Shown in pieces: positions 1-11,282 of a DNA stretch of 64,000 nt. Position numbers and translations under genes: made by a program. The DNA comes from Platycnemis pennipes (lineage: Eukaryota; Arthropoda; Insecta; Odonata; Platycnemididae): the NCBI GenBank assembly GCA_933228895.1, contig OW121857.1, positions 1,612,001 through 1,676,000 of the forward strand, read 5' to 3'. A model generated the notes under the pieces. It did no database searches and was not told where the DNA came from. It worked only from the letters and a program-made list of their open reading frames with translations. The first letter of the stretch is position 1; every line of letters starts with the position of its first letter.

Positions 1-1200
1 CTGATTAGTTGCATAAAGAAAAGAATGCAGACAATAATTCAGGTGGAGTTAAAACTTCGATTTTCCCCAGCGATGTATTTTCAAATTTTCAAAAATGCAA
101 TTATCATCATTAGTCATCAACCCTCAGATTATTTTGACGCAGCTGTCCACTGAGTTCTTAATACATCGGCTAATCTCTTCATATTTACGTAGTTTTTTTT
201 CTTTCTTGTCTTTCATCACTTGTTTCATATATCTCATACGAGGCTTTCGTTTGTCGTTCCTCCTGTCCACTTGTCCTTTCACAAAAATGCAAAACGTTGG
301 ATAGTGAAAAGAAAGTTGGAAACCTATTATCATTACGTTGTAGGCCTCAAAGATTCAAAATGAGGCCTGAATATTGCACATTGCATAGCCTCTGTGCATG
401 AACAAATGAATACTCAATATTTTACGACTCAAACACTTAGATGCCTCGTAGGATAGTTGGCATTATTCGGTGAGCAAAAAGAAAGACACGGCAATAATCC
501 CAGGCAAGGTGAAATAATAGTCTTGCTCAAATCCAGCACAAGGAGGGAAGACATTTTTCGGGAAGCCGCTATATGAGCAGACAAAGAGCTGGGCATGAAA
601 ATGGTTCCTTTATCTATTCTCCCCATGAATTCCTCCAAAGCAGCGAAATGCAGCTTCCATTCCGAAAGCGATTGCAACAGTAGAAGATAGATCCATCCAC
701 CTATCATTAGATCAGTTCCAAATTCGCTTGAACGAAAAGAGATAGGTTTTCATGGTGAAAGAGAAGAGGAGTTGATGGTAAAGAAAAAGCATAACATTCC
801 TTTAACGTGTCTTGAATATAAAGATTAAATTTGTATCTAGTGGTTACTTAAAATAAAATTTTGAACTAAAAAAATTCCCCATCATCAGGTCTCAAATTGA
901 AAACTTCGTATTACCAGCCATTTTCAGCTTGACCACTCTGTACTCATATTTACGGCACGATTAAATGGTTTATATGGATGCGGAAAATATTGAAGCTCAT
1001 TTTTTGTTAACTTTTTGAAACGAGAGAATGAAAGCGAAGAGGCGGACACTGAGTTAATCCCAGGACCCTAAGGACCTTGCCTGAGTGCGAGAGAAGGAGC
1101 GATGTTCGGCAGAAATGGGCGGCCTGCGGAGGAAAGTCCGGCGAGAACGAGATAGTTAAATAAGAGCGTTTGAAATGCATGCAAGGAATAATATGCCTCC
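1..1200. other. Stretch without recognisable gene
   Basis: I see no exon, conserved protein segment or clear repeat boundary. All open frames are short and have no family character. Confidence 0.5.
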
Positions 1201-1229
1201 GTTCTGGATGCCAGCGCATTTACCATGTC

Positions 1230-3722
1230 GTGTCAACGTGTCATCATCAGGGACTAAAATTTTTGAGCATTGGGAAGGCCTTAAATAGTGCACTGGTGGG
1301 GGGGGTATGTCTCTTAGCAGCCGATTTGGAGGACGTTCTCGTAAGCAAGTGCACGTATTTAGGGACGACTCCAAGCTGCAGACATTTGTTGTTGAAGAAA
1401 ATATTCAAGCTAGCTATTCGGAACTTGATCAACAGCTTCTTGAATAACCTTAAATTGTTTGAAAGTCACACAACTAGATGTGTTGAAGGTTTTGTACACT
1501 ACAAAAGAATTAAATAAGGCACTGTTGATTAACCACAGCACGACTTTTTTTTGTCCACTTCATAGTTGTTCTAAGCTCTGAAAAGTATGCCAAGTACATA
1601 TCTGCTCTAACTGCTCCTCCCATGTACTTATTGTATTCCAAAATACATGTCAGTTTTTGCTGTATATCTCCCGTCCACCTGTTTTGTTTGCCTTCTCCTC
1701 ATCCTCAACTCCCTCTTGTCCTTCCATCGCAAGCAACAGAACTTCCCCCTTCTACAGAATGTGTAGTCGCCTTTCTTCACACTTTTCATTTCATTTCTAA
1801 AATCAGTGGGAAGTCCCCTGTTGGCACGAATGGTTCCACAAACACGTGTTTCTTTACTAGAAGATTTTCTGCTATTTGTATGCTGTTATAATAATTGTCT
1901 TGGAACACATGATGCCAACAGTGTAAATATGGATCTAGATGAGTCAATATGGTTTCCTCTAATTTTTTCCCCTCAGCTGTGTATATTTCTATGTTGCAAA
2001 TATACCCAGTTTCACTCTCACACACCATTCACACCAATAATCTGTACTTGACCAATTTCCCTGGATTGTATGATCTAAACCTCAATCTTCCCCTCTTAAG
2101 GTATTACTCCTTCATCGAGAGAGAGATCTTGTTCAGGCATGCACACTGTTTTGAATTTTTCTGAGATATGTGTTAGGATTGGTCTGATTTTATATAATCT
2201 ATCAGACAGGGTTTATAGGAACCTGGAAAACCTGGAAAAGTCAGGGAAAATTAAACGGCCATGGAAATCCTGGAAAAGTCAGGGAATTTAACATGTGGTC
2301 AGGGAAAAATCGCAAAATGTTTAAATTTATCACCTGAAAATGCCAAGAGGTGGAAAACTGCGCATAGGAGTGGAGGGTGAAGGGGGGAGGGGAGGGGACG
2401 ACTGGCCTCAGGCTGTGGCCGGCTTCGCTGTGGAGGAGGCAGCCCTATTTCTGGCTATAGCCTGCACGATTTGGTGAAAAGATTGGTGAAAGGTGTGCGA
2501 ATTCATATTCTTATTTTCATTCGCTAGCGATTTTGCCAGGAATGCTTTGCTTTGTCCCTCTGGCGAAAAAAAGTTATTCTCAGTCAAATTTGAAGTCACT
2601 TAGCCAAATTTGTAGAAGGATGTGAGGAAGAAAAAATCAAGATTGATTCAAAGAGCTGCTTTAACATGACATCAGGTTTGAAGGAAAAGCCAGGTTAGCC
2701 TTCTGTGCATATATTTTTCTGCAATTAAAACCCTTTCTGAAGTCCAATGTAAGGAATGATAATTTTTATTTTGTTGACTATAAGTTGTTGATATCTTATT
2801 ACTGGAAGTTCCTATGATTAATATGAAAATAAAACTACAATTTTTCATAAGTTTAGACTTCTCTGCTTCCTCACTACCACTTTTGTTCCTATAAATGACC
2901 GAAATCTTGGAGTTTTCAGGCACTCAAAAGTGAGGGAAAATCACTAATAATGGTCTGGAAATCCTGGAAAAGTCAGGGAAAATGAAAATGAAAACTCCTA
3001 TAAACCCTGTCAGAAGATTTAGAATGTGATTCATTGTCACTCAAATGCCAAGAATTCCAAATTTGTTCAAATCTGTTCCTGCTTAGCAAATTACTAAAAA
3101 TAGGTGTATTGATAAAGTCATCTGTGCTCCAATATTCCTTAATTGATCCTTTCCTAATTTTTCCCATCAAAATAATTATTGCTAAGAAAACTCTCCCACC
3201 GCTACATTTTTCCATTTCCCAGTTTTCTGCGAGTACTGGTATCTGCCTTCATTCTGCATACGCAGATATGTGATGTAAGTTGGTCTCATTGCACATCATT
3301 TCAAGGAGATCATTCCCAAAAAATAATTTTGCTACTTCTAAAACAAATTCTCATTTATTCGGTGCATTTGTGATTCCTGTCACTCCCTGAAAATCTTCCA
3401 ATCTTCTTGGGAGGTCAATTTTATTCCATGTCACAGAGGCGTCCTTCACTAAGCTACCATCGCTGTCACTGTACACTGATAATAGTGATTCTGTTACTTC
3501 AGAATCACTATCATCAGTGTAAACTAATTGTGCAGCCTTTCTTTTAGGATGTCTTCCACTAATATCATAACCAATTTCACTATCTGAGCACTCACACTGG
3601 TCTACACAATCATCTGGCACGTCCAATAATACGTCAGCACAAAGTTCTTTTTATATATATCCTTCTCCGTCATTCCACAAGATGCACCACCACTAGTTGA
3701 TGCCATCATTATAGAATTCTAA
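1230..3722 (-). pseudogene. piggyBac-type transposase remnant 1, interrupted by another transposon
   Basis: On the minus strand the pieces occur in piggyBac order. First an acidic N-terminus (about 3722-3351), then a segment with SIKEYWSTDDFINTPIFSNL and a RFEQIWNSWHLSDNES block (3215-3012). After a nested element come RLYKIRPILTHIS and LSLDE (2206-2100), then LDPYLHCWHHVFQDNYYNS with the family's DN-Y-S motif (near 1900), then a YNKYMGG segment (about 1635). piggyBac transposases cut and paste DNA at TTAA. Frameshifts near 3640 and 2090 and in-frame stops show the gene is dead. The C-terminal zinc region is poorly preserved and the lower boundary is uncertain. No flanking TTAA-ended TIR was identified. 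Confidence 0.8.
2207..3009. mobile_element. Non-autonomous CAGGG-ended DNA transposon nested in piggyBac remnant
   Basis: The 803-bp insert starts CAGGGTTTATAGGA and ends TCCTATAAACCCTG, a 14-bp terminal inverted repeat. It is flanked by a 5-bp direct repeat TCAGA (2202-2206 and 3010-3014). Removing the element and one TCAGA rejoins the piggyBac frame at SSD-RLYKIRP on the minus strand, which proves the insertion. Subterminal CCTGGAAAAGTCAGGGAAAA repeats occur at both ends. The superfamily is unassigned. There is no credible coding capacity. Confidence 0.85.
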
Positions 3723-3729
3723 TAAGGGC

Positions 3730-4500
3730 TTATTATTTCTGGATTAACATCTCGGGAGACATGATATACAGGAATTATTGGTGGAAATTATTGAAATCTG
3801 TGCAGGCTTTAACGTATGTATGCACTTCCATAGGGTAAAAGCAGAGCTCATTTCATCTAAGGAAATTATTCTCCAGTTGACTATGTGCCTTGAGATCTCA
3901 CTTAACGTTCATTTAAAAAATACTTAAAATATAAAAATTTAAATGGAAAATAACTATTCTAAATGATTGAAGGAACATTACTAAATAGACCAGAAGCAAA
4001 TGGGAAAATAAGTAACTAATATTAAAATAAGCAGAATAGGTTTTGTTCTCACATGTGAAAACACGGAAATCTCCGTGACCGGTCCACAACGTGTTAATGT
4101 TAGAACTGATATGTGGATGAAATAATGAGTGAAAGGGGTGACGTGAGTGATTTTGGTATTGTAGGTGGATGCAGAGGGTATTTGGCATTGGAAGTGGCAG
4201 TTGAGTGAGTAAGCACTGCCCAATTATTGTCAGTGTGACTGTGAAAACCTTACTAAAGCTGTGCCCCAGTGAAGAACTGAGTTTGTGTAGCTATATGGGG
4301 CAGCAAAATGGTGGAGTGTATTGAAAGTCATTGAGTATGTGGAGTAGAGGTTCGATTTGGTAGAGTGTGGCAATGAGAACCACCCCAACTCTGGTGCCGG
4401 AAACTCAGCTGAACCTCGTTTCACTTCATGTGGAAGCAGAGGTTCAGGCAAGGACAGCAGTTTATCGTCTCAAAGGTATGGGACAGTGGTGTGACAAAGG
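3730..4500. other. Stretch without recognisable gene
   Basis: No family character was seen in any frame; it sits between the piggyBac remnant and the LINE tail. Confidence 0.4.
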
Positions 4501-4528
4501 AAGTTCCTTTGGTCACAGACAAGTTTGA

Positions 4529-5480
4529 ATGGAGCTCATGAAGTCGAGTCCCATCCTCGGGATGGGCGGTGACGGAATGATAGCCAGGTTCAACCAATCA
4601 CCCCTCTACTTCAAGACCCGCTTCCCTGACAGGAAACAGTGGGCTAGAGGAAAGGGGAAAGAACTTCATTCTGGGGCCGAGGTATGGTATACCGATGGCT
4701 CCAGGAAAGAAGGAAGAGCAGGAGCAGGGGCCTACAACTGTAGCTCAACAAGGAAGCTCTCATTCCCTCTGGGAAAATATGCTGCGGTGTTCCAGGCAGA
4801 GGTATATGCACTTCTCACCTGCACGTATGCTATTAAAGAAATTAGCATGTTCAACAGGCTGATACGCATTAGCGTCGATAGTCAGGCACCTCTAAAGGTG
4901 CAGACATCACCTTGGTGCAAATCACAGCTGCAGTCAATGAGATAGGTAGATGCGGCAAGGTGGAACTTTTCTGGGTGCCTGGTCATGAGTGCATATCCGG
5001 ACATGAGATGGCTGATGAGCTGGCAAATGCTGCATCCAGCCACAATCTGATGGAACCAGAGACAATCTTACTATTGCCACTTCAATAGGGATTGTGAAAA
5101 AGAGAATGTGGGGCTTAGCCCAGCATTTTGAGATCGGGCGAACCATACCAAGCCTCAGACCAAGGCCAAATTACATGTAGGGAAACCGAGGCATGGGCTT
5201 GCCAGAAGACTTGTGTCACTGAACAGCAGTCCATTACGAATGGTAGTGGGACTCCTTACTGAGCACTACCAAGTGATGAGACACGTACACCTCCTGGGAA
5301 TTGTAGATTCGTGCCAGTGTAGGTGCTGCATGCATTCCCGCTGTGATGAGGACTCGGAATAGGTAGCTGGGCACACCAGTTTTGGTAGCAGGGAGGTAAG
5401 GGAGATCGCCATAAGGGACCTGTTGGCCTTCAGCAGGGCGATCGGTCTCTATGGGTCTCCAGAAGGGTGGTTGGACAGAT
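4529..5480 (+). pseudogene. 3' end of an RNase H-bearing LINE
   Basis: The first frame (4529-4942) carries an RNase H domain: EVWYTDGSRKEGRAGAGAYN, KYAAVFQAEVYAL and ISVDSQAPL, with the catalytic D, E and D in place. A frameshift near 4930 leads to GRCGKVELFWVPGHECISGH and EMADELANAAS, the rest of RNase H (the WVPGH..I.GHE.AD motif). Further down, HLLGIVDSCQC and AFSRAIGLYGSP resemble the Cys-rich C-terminal tail seen after RNase H in I/Jockey/R1-group LINEs. RNase H in such elements removes template RNA during target-primed reverse transcription. The reverse transcriptase itself is absent, so this is a 5'-truncated insertion with stops and frameshifts. Confidence 0.75.
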
Positions 5481-5909
5481 TAGTCTCAGTGCCTCCGTTG
5501 TGAGGAACTCCACCGCAACAACAATCTCTATCTATCTTGGTAGAGTGTTGTGGCAGCAGGCAGAGAGGGAGCGGAGGAAATATTTGTGTCTGGTTGATCT
5601 GGGTGGGTGGGGTTTGTCCATCAGGTGGGCAATTTCCCAATCTATTCCTACTCGGAAATGTGGTGAACGTCCCTCACTTGTCCCTCGACGACTTTGCTGC
5701 CAGTTTTAGACAACTGGCTGTTTTCAATAATATTTAAAGATTTTCATGTGACTCATTGATGTGTGAATTTTTTGGCTATGTGAACATGCTGCACACATAA
5801 CCTTGATATTCAGTTTAACCTCAGCGGGAGGATAGATTTTGGCAACCACCGTTGCTGTGTTGTGTCAGAATCTGATGTCTCCTAATGTTCTCCTTCCCCC
5901 CATGTCTAG
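5481..5909. other. Probable DDB1 intron sequence upstream of first visible exon
   Basis: Nothing recognisable; contains the pyrimidine-rich acceptor tract immediately before 5910. Confidence 0.5.
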
Positions 5910-6097
5910 TTCTCCATGCGCACCAGTTCATGCAGTGTGAGTATGCACTCAGTTTGGTTTCGTGTCGCCTGGGAGACGGCCCAGATGGTGGGACGTCATA
6001 CTATGTGGTTGGGACGGCCATGGTCAACCCGGAGGAGAGTGAGCCCAAGCAAGGTCGCATCCTCATCTTCCAGTGGCAGGATAATAAGCTGACGCAG
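5910..6097 (+). CDS. DDB1: DDB1 internal exon (third beta-propeller, first exon in window)
   Basis: This exon encodes the DDB1 stretch that reads [20 protein letters not shown] and continues to DNKLTQ; I recognise it from the family. DDB1 is the adaptor of the CUL4 ubiquitin ligase and a subunit of the UV-damage DNA-binding complex; it acts in the nucleus. The piece lies in the third (BPC) beta-propeller, roughly 900 residues into the usual ~1140. The acceptor is AG at 5908-5909; the exon opens with the last two bases of a codon and ends in phase 0 at CAG followed by GTGAGT. The conserved block [14 protein letters not shown] is present. No more upstream DDB1 exon was found in 1-5900, so the gene must start outside the window. 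Confidence 0.93.
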
Positions 6098-7140
6098 GTG
6101 AGTAGGCTGCCACGTTGCTCTTAGCACGCTGCTGACTGTCACTCCACATGCACCTAAATGACGGCACTGTTGCTTGCCCCGACTCCCCCACTGCCTAGCA
6201 GTGGAAACCATGGTTCATGATGGATATTGGTGGCGTTACTTAAGTGATTATATTCAAGCTGTGGCATAGTGTAAGTGATCTGAATGGGAATGCCCGGTGA
6301 AGAAGAAATGAGAAATAGAGATATAATTGATAGACATATGATGTTCATGACAATAGGCTAAACACATGTCTTGCAAATGGGTCCCTTCAGTGCATGGGGT
6401 GGCATTATTTTCAGTAATTTCATGCTCCATTTGCCAGAGCTCAGGGGTGCAAAGTCCCTGTTTTTTTCCAGAAACCCCTGTTTGTTGAACCCAGGCCCTA
6501 ACAACCCTGCTGCAGTACTCAAGGTACTCAATGCATGTAGTGCCACTGAGGACAAGGAGTGGAAGGAAATAGAGGTGAAGGTTAATTATTGGGTTTCATT
6601 AAAAATATGTTTGTGCCATATTATCTGCTGCGGCAAATGCATTATCGGGCAAGGTGCTTGATGGCTTTAAAACCAAGGATACCCCTGGGGAAGAACACTC
6701 GTGTCCGCAAGGGATGCACTCTGTCAGCCCGCACTCTGTCAGCCCACACTCCACCCGAGTGGAGGGAGGGGGGGGCGCATAGACATGAGACATGTGATGG
6801 GGGTCTGCTGGACTCACGTCTATTGAGGCAACTGCCTCTCTTGGGATCACCCTCGGGGGTGACCACATGGCGGGATGCCGAGCATCTGGCTCCATGTGTG
6901 GTGGATCCCACTTGATTGGTTAAGTCTTGATTGGCGTGGAAGAGGCCACAACTAAATATCCTATCCCGTGACCGTGTGTAAGCCTGTTGTCTTACAAATT
7001 TGATTTGCCAATCGCTGGATCTAAAAGGAGGCCTTTGCTTTGAAGGTTTCAGTAGTCTTATGATTTTTTTCTAGCTGTTTTAGGTATACACATCTTGTAT
7101 TGTAAATCACATCAGATTTGTGTCTCGGTACTTAAAAAAT
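6098..7140 (+). other. Start of DDB1 intron, no gene seen
   Basis: Contains a short tandem copy of CACTCTGTCAGCCCG near 6717-6750 and a GC-richer patch at 6640-6910. No conserved protein was seen. Confidence 0.5.
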
Positions 7141-7154
7141 GCTTTTCTCAAAAA

Positions 7155-7600
7155 CTGCCGTGCTCCTGTGGGAAGACCTATATTGGCGAAACGTGCAGAT
7201 CGGTGGCTGTAAGACTGAAGGGACACTAGTTAGCTACGGAGGAGAAACAGTACAACTTACTCGCCCTCTCCGAGCATGCATGGAGCGAACCAGGGCATAA
7301 GATAGGCTTTGAGAAAACAAGAATATTAGCTAAAGAGAAACGTTATTTCCCCAGATTAATAAGAGAGGCCATCGAGATTGTGAAACACCAAACAATTTCA
7401 ATCGAGAGGACAGATATCCATTGCACAGTGCGTGGGGAAAAGGACCCTCCACCATCCGACCAATCAGGGAGCAGCTATGAGACAAGACGTCCTCTATATA
7501 GGCGGCGAATATTGTAGTGAACAGCAGTCGACCTAAAGACGCCAGCTGGAATGCTGGTGAAACTGTTGTCAAGTGAAGTCAACATACGCAGAGCAAACCT
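7155..7600 (+). pseudogene. Penelope-like element 3' end: GIY-YIG endonuclease and hammerhead-like motif
   Basis: One frame reads LPCSCGKTYIGETCRSVAVR, the GIY-YIG-type endonuclease core of Penelope-like elements with its CCHH-type lead-in. It continues to SEHAWSEPGHKIGFEKTRIL and AKEKRYFPRLIREAIEI, the conserved tail of the domain. An in-frame TAG follows the KGH. The frame is lost after EIVKH. About 120 bp downstream lies a hammerhead-like core (7533-7570), where Penelope pseudo-LTR ribozymes are known to sit. The reverse transcriptase portion is missing. Confidence 0.82.
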
Positions 7601-7699
7601 GAGAGAGAAATGTCGAGCCATGCATGTAAACAGGCATGTAAAACAGTTTTTAACTCTTGCAGGCTTTATTTATTTAACAAAATTAAATAAGAAATAATG

Positions 7700-7935
7700 A
7701 TGTTAATTAAAAAAGATATAAGGTTTTCCTGGCAAATGGCAATGCAGTAGACTTTCACTAATACAAAGCAAGAAAATACGAAGTTTCATTATATGAAGCA
7801 AAACTGTTGGTCCCGGTGAAAAGCCTATACCTAGTAAATACATGGCATTTTCAAAAACACAAAGTTTCGAAAATACAAATTTTTTGAAATTATGAACTTT
7901 AGGCCTGGTCCCCAGGAACAAACAGAATTCGTTTT
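7700..7935. repeat. Possible pogo/Tigger-like MITE fragment
   Basis: CAGTAGACTTTCACTAATAC followed by AAATACGAAGTTTC-type runs and a mirrored ACGAA end resembles the CAGTAAAACCTCT ends at 15868, 34330 and 48104. Boundaries and target duplication were not resolved. Confidence 0.3.
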
Positions 7936-8630
7936 TACGAACCTATGTGAAAAACTGCTTGAGCACAACTATTTTTGTCATCATAGAGAGACAACAAATC
8001 AGTGTTGCTGATTGTGGTTCACCAAAAGGGAAATGCGTGAATAGTAGTGCATTCATCTCCCACATGTGTCAGTCTCTCCCCATCATTTCCCGCATGTAAC
8101 TTCGCATATCATTTATACCTTGAGTAATGTGGAAATCATAGTTAATGCCATTATTTATCCTACAGAGTGGTTATATTTTTGTTTCAACTGTTACTAGCAT
8201 TTCCATAATGTACACTGTTCACTTTTGATTAAAACTTACGTGTGACTGCACATACTATGCTTGCTCCTTGCACCTCCAGATTTGAAAGCTAAATTTATAA
8301 TTATACTCAGTGCTGTCTAAAAGTGCTAATTATTAATGTATGCCTTGTCAAACCCTTCTTCTGAATATGTTTGATGAATTCCTTAATCAATGATTAATGT
8401 TAAATATTAACTAACGTCTTTTCAGTGCCTTCTAATAAAAATGAATTGTAAATTTGTTAATTAATAATTAGTTCCATGAGCATCCACCCTTCTCTGGAAT
8501 TATGATGAAGTCGCTTTGAACTGTTCATTTTAAGGCCCATCTTTTTCGCTTACTTGGCTCATTTGCTATTCGATCGCAATTAACATTGGGATGAATTGGT
8601 TACTAGGAGTTGAATTGCCAGAGTTTTAGT
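7936..8630. other. AT-rich intron stretch, nothing recognised
   Basis: No coding or repeat structure was resolved by reading. Confidence 0.5.
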
Positions 8631-8639
8631 AACACTCCA

Positions 8640-9216
8640 ATTTGAGGCAGGACAAACTCGTGACTTATTTGCCCTCATGGAATGAGGCCAAATACATGGC
8701 CTATGTATTTAGCTAACCGCTTGGTTATCAGAACGGAGACTTGTGAGAAGTCCTTTGCCTAACATTCCTGATCGGAAAATTTCCCTGCCAGTGCCATCTG
8801 TGGCAAAAATACTGCATATGTCTTAATTACATATTTGGTTTCAAAATAGCCGAATAAGCAAAAAGACCAAGAAATGCTTTCAATTCCATCAGATCTAAAT
8901 TGTGAAGCTAAGGCCTGCTGTCTATTTTACACTTCTGTCTTATCATTTGTAGCTTTATGTCCGTCCGGTGTAATATCAATTGTAACATTCCTTCATCAAA
9001 AATCTGAGACCAATATTCGATAGGCTCCACACCTTTACTTAGTGATGTGATGAAATCCTTCAAACCAGGCTTTTCAGCGATGATGTAATGCAAGGGTGTA
9101 TGCATTTTCTTCTTCGGCTCTGTTCGTACTCTGTTCTTCATTAGCTGCTGTATCCGTGTCATGATTACTTCTGATAGCCTAATCTTCTTCAATGTCACTT
9201 TCCACTTCACTTTCAT
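8640..9216 (-). pseudogene. piggyBac-type transposase remnant 2 (N-terminal half)
   Basis: The minus strand reads GVEPIEYWSQIFDEGMLQLI, the piggyBac block preceding the transposase core (P.eyf..fFdeemlelIv..T). It continues past one stop to LMELKAFLGLFAYSAILKPN and, after further disruption, LFATDGTGREIFRSGMLGKG and LLTSLRSDN, the conserved LF....GR.IFR..M segment. Stops and the missing C-terminal half make it non-functional. It is a different copy from the one at 1230-3722. Confidence 0.72.
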
Positions 9217-9329
9217 CTTTTGCTAAGTATTGCATATAACATGCTCCACTAAACCAGGTTCTTCTGGTTGTAGGTTTTGAGAAGTATCGGGTTGATTACT
9301 CATGGTTACAAACTAAATTCAGTAGCAGT

Positions 9330-9383
9330 ATGATCCACAGTAATGTGTCCATGATCCACAGTAATGTGTCCATGATCCACACT
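9330..9383 (+). repeat. Short tandem repeat, 21-nt unit
   Basis: The unit ATGATCCACAGTAATGTGTCC occurs at 9330-9350 and 9351-9371, followed by a partial third copy. Confidence 0.85.
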
Positions 9384-9759
9384 GTTGTCCAGTGTGTTCA
9401 AAAAATAACATTCCTTTGAATTATAAGGGAATATAAAATGTATATTTACATTACAAATTCAAGAATATAACGGGCATTATGTGTTTCTAGGATTCAAAAA
9501 ACTTACCTGAGCATGATACTATTATCAGTGGCGAGTAGTATAGAAACTGTCAAAATGAGTAATTGTGCTCGCGCAAGCGATTAATCAGCGTGCTGGTTTG
9601 GCAGCAAATTTCACATTCGGACTGTTCTCAGTTACAAAATTATTCCGCAAGTATGAACAATCCATTATTATTCCAACGTGCATAATCTGCATATTGCTTG
9701 CAAGGGATACAGGCAAAATGACACAAAAAAAGGCAACACCACTTTTTTAATATAGCAGC

Positions 9760-10440
9760 TTGTAGCATGGACGGGGTTAGTGATGCCGTTAAGAAATTTG
9801 GGTGGATTGTGTTGGCGGGGGTAAGGATTATGACAGATGGGGAGTTAGGGTTTACGGCGCCTGGAGGAAAAGGGTCTGGTTGTGAAGAGGGAAGGTCCCA
9901 GTTGCGGGAGTATCTTTATCTGTCGTGTTGAGCTTGAAGGGGGGGAGGGAAGTGGGGAGGGGGAATTGCGTCGTGGTACGTCTGTGACGTTCCTTCCTGG
10001 GCAACTCTGGGGGTGTTGTGCAAGTGGTTGAATGCAACAGATTCAGGTGCTGAGTGGAATGGGGAAGGTCAGGGATGCGGCGTCCTTGAGTGCACGTTCG
10101 ACCCCTACTCTTGCACCCTGACTTCTCTAGGCCATCCCCTTCCCTTGGCCCCCACATCCCTCGAAGACCCACCCGTAAGCAAAGGATGCCGCATCCCTCC
10201 CCACTCCCCTCAGCGCATGAAGCAGTTCCAATCAACCACCTGCACCCCCCTCCCCCCCCCCAACCAGGTTTACCCAGAAGAAGAGTAAGGAACGCCAAAG
10301 ACCGGTTTCGACGCACCATTCCCCCTACATCCCACTCTTCCCTTCAAGACGGATAAAGATACGCCCGCAACTGGGACCTCCCTCCACAACCTTTACCCCC
10401 CCCCCCCCCCCCACGCACCATGCACACAAACTCCCCGGCC
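9760..10440. other. GC-skewed intron block with homopolymer C tract
   Basis: The region is C-rich on the plus strand and ends with a run of C near 10390-10412. Overlapping frames on both strands look like low-complexity shadows (many Pro, Ser, Thr). No gene is supported. Confidence 0.5.
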
Positions 10441-11125
10441 ATCATATAATCCTTGGGGAGAAAATGAGGAAAATATGCCGAACCACTCCTCATTTGTCAT
10501 ATCAACGTCTTAGTAGTAGAAAAGAAACAATATTACCTCCCAACGATCATTTATTCAGCTGACGATATGGAAGATGCCACAAATAATAAATGGAATGATT
10601 TTTTTGGGAAATGGGTTCAGTTCATTGCTTATGTTTTTTAGCTATGGTTGGGTGGTAGAGGGCAACTAAAGGACGGTTGGGCCAGCTGCCATCAGAACAG
10701 CAACGATTTCATGAGTAAATGTCCATTTTTAGCATCCATACTAGTTGCCCATCTCCACTGACTGCGGATTCCGTGAATAAAATTCTTATTACAAAATGTT
10801 CAACTTTTGTTTTATATTACGTTTTTGAAATCAGACAAAATATTGCCAACGCTACCATCGCCGAACTTAAACCATTTAATACATAGTACAATTAGGCATT
10901 TATTTTATGATCTGTTAAGACATGCAATGCAGTGTATGACACAATGGAATTTTAGGAATGCTTTTATGAACAACGACCAAAAAAGTTATACAGTGTTGCT
11001 GAAGACAACGAAAGTTAGTGAAAACAAAGATAAAATTTTTTCACAGTGTATTGAAAATGTTCTAAATTACGAAGTGCTGATTTTCCAGTCACGCTTACTT
11101 CGTATTATTGAGAGTCTACTGTATG

Positions 11126-11282
11126 TAATGAATTTTTCTCACACCGGGTGATAGCATTAATGGTCAATAACACTGTAATGACTGAGTTCGTCCTCATCTT
11201 CACTCTGAAGGTGATGGCTGACTCAGTTATCGAAACGTTAGTGCCCATTAACTCTATCACCTGGTGTGAGAAAAATACATTA
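11126..11282. repeat. Foldback element with hammerhead-like core
   Basis: Two 38-bp arms (11126-11163 and 11245-11282) are inverted copies with a few mismatches, centred on a TTTCTCACACC block. Between them lies CTGAAGGTGATGGCTGACTC followed by TATCGAAACG, which has the order of a hammerhead core except that A9 is G. Confidence 0.7.

Noticed and set aside
1..5900. Further upstream DDB1 exons
   Set aside because: No conserved DDB1 segment was found in any frame; very short exons could have been missed by eye.
9852..10356. Long overlapping frames on both strands (155 and 91 codons)
   Set aside because: GC-skewed low-complexity sequence with Pro/Ser/Thr bias on both strands; no conserved segment.
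10807..11151. 114-codon open frame
   Set aside because: It runs into the foldback element at 11126 and has no family character.
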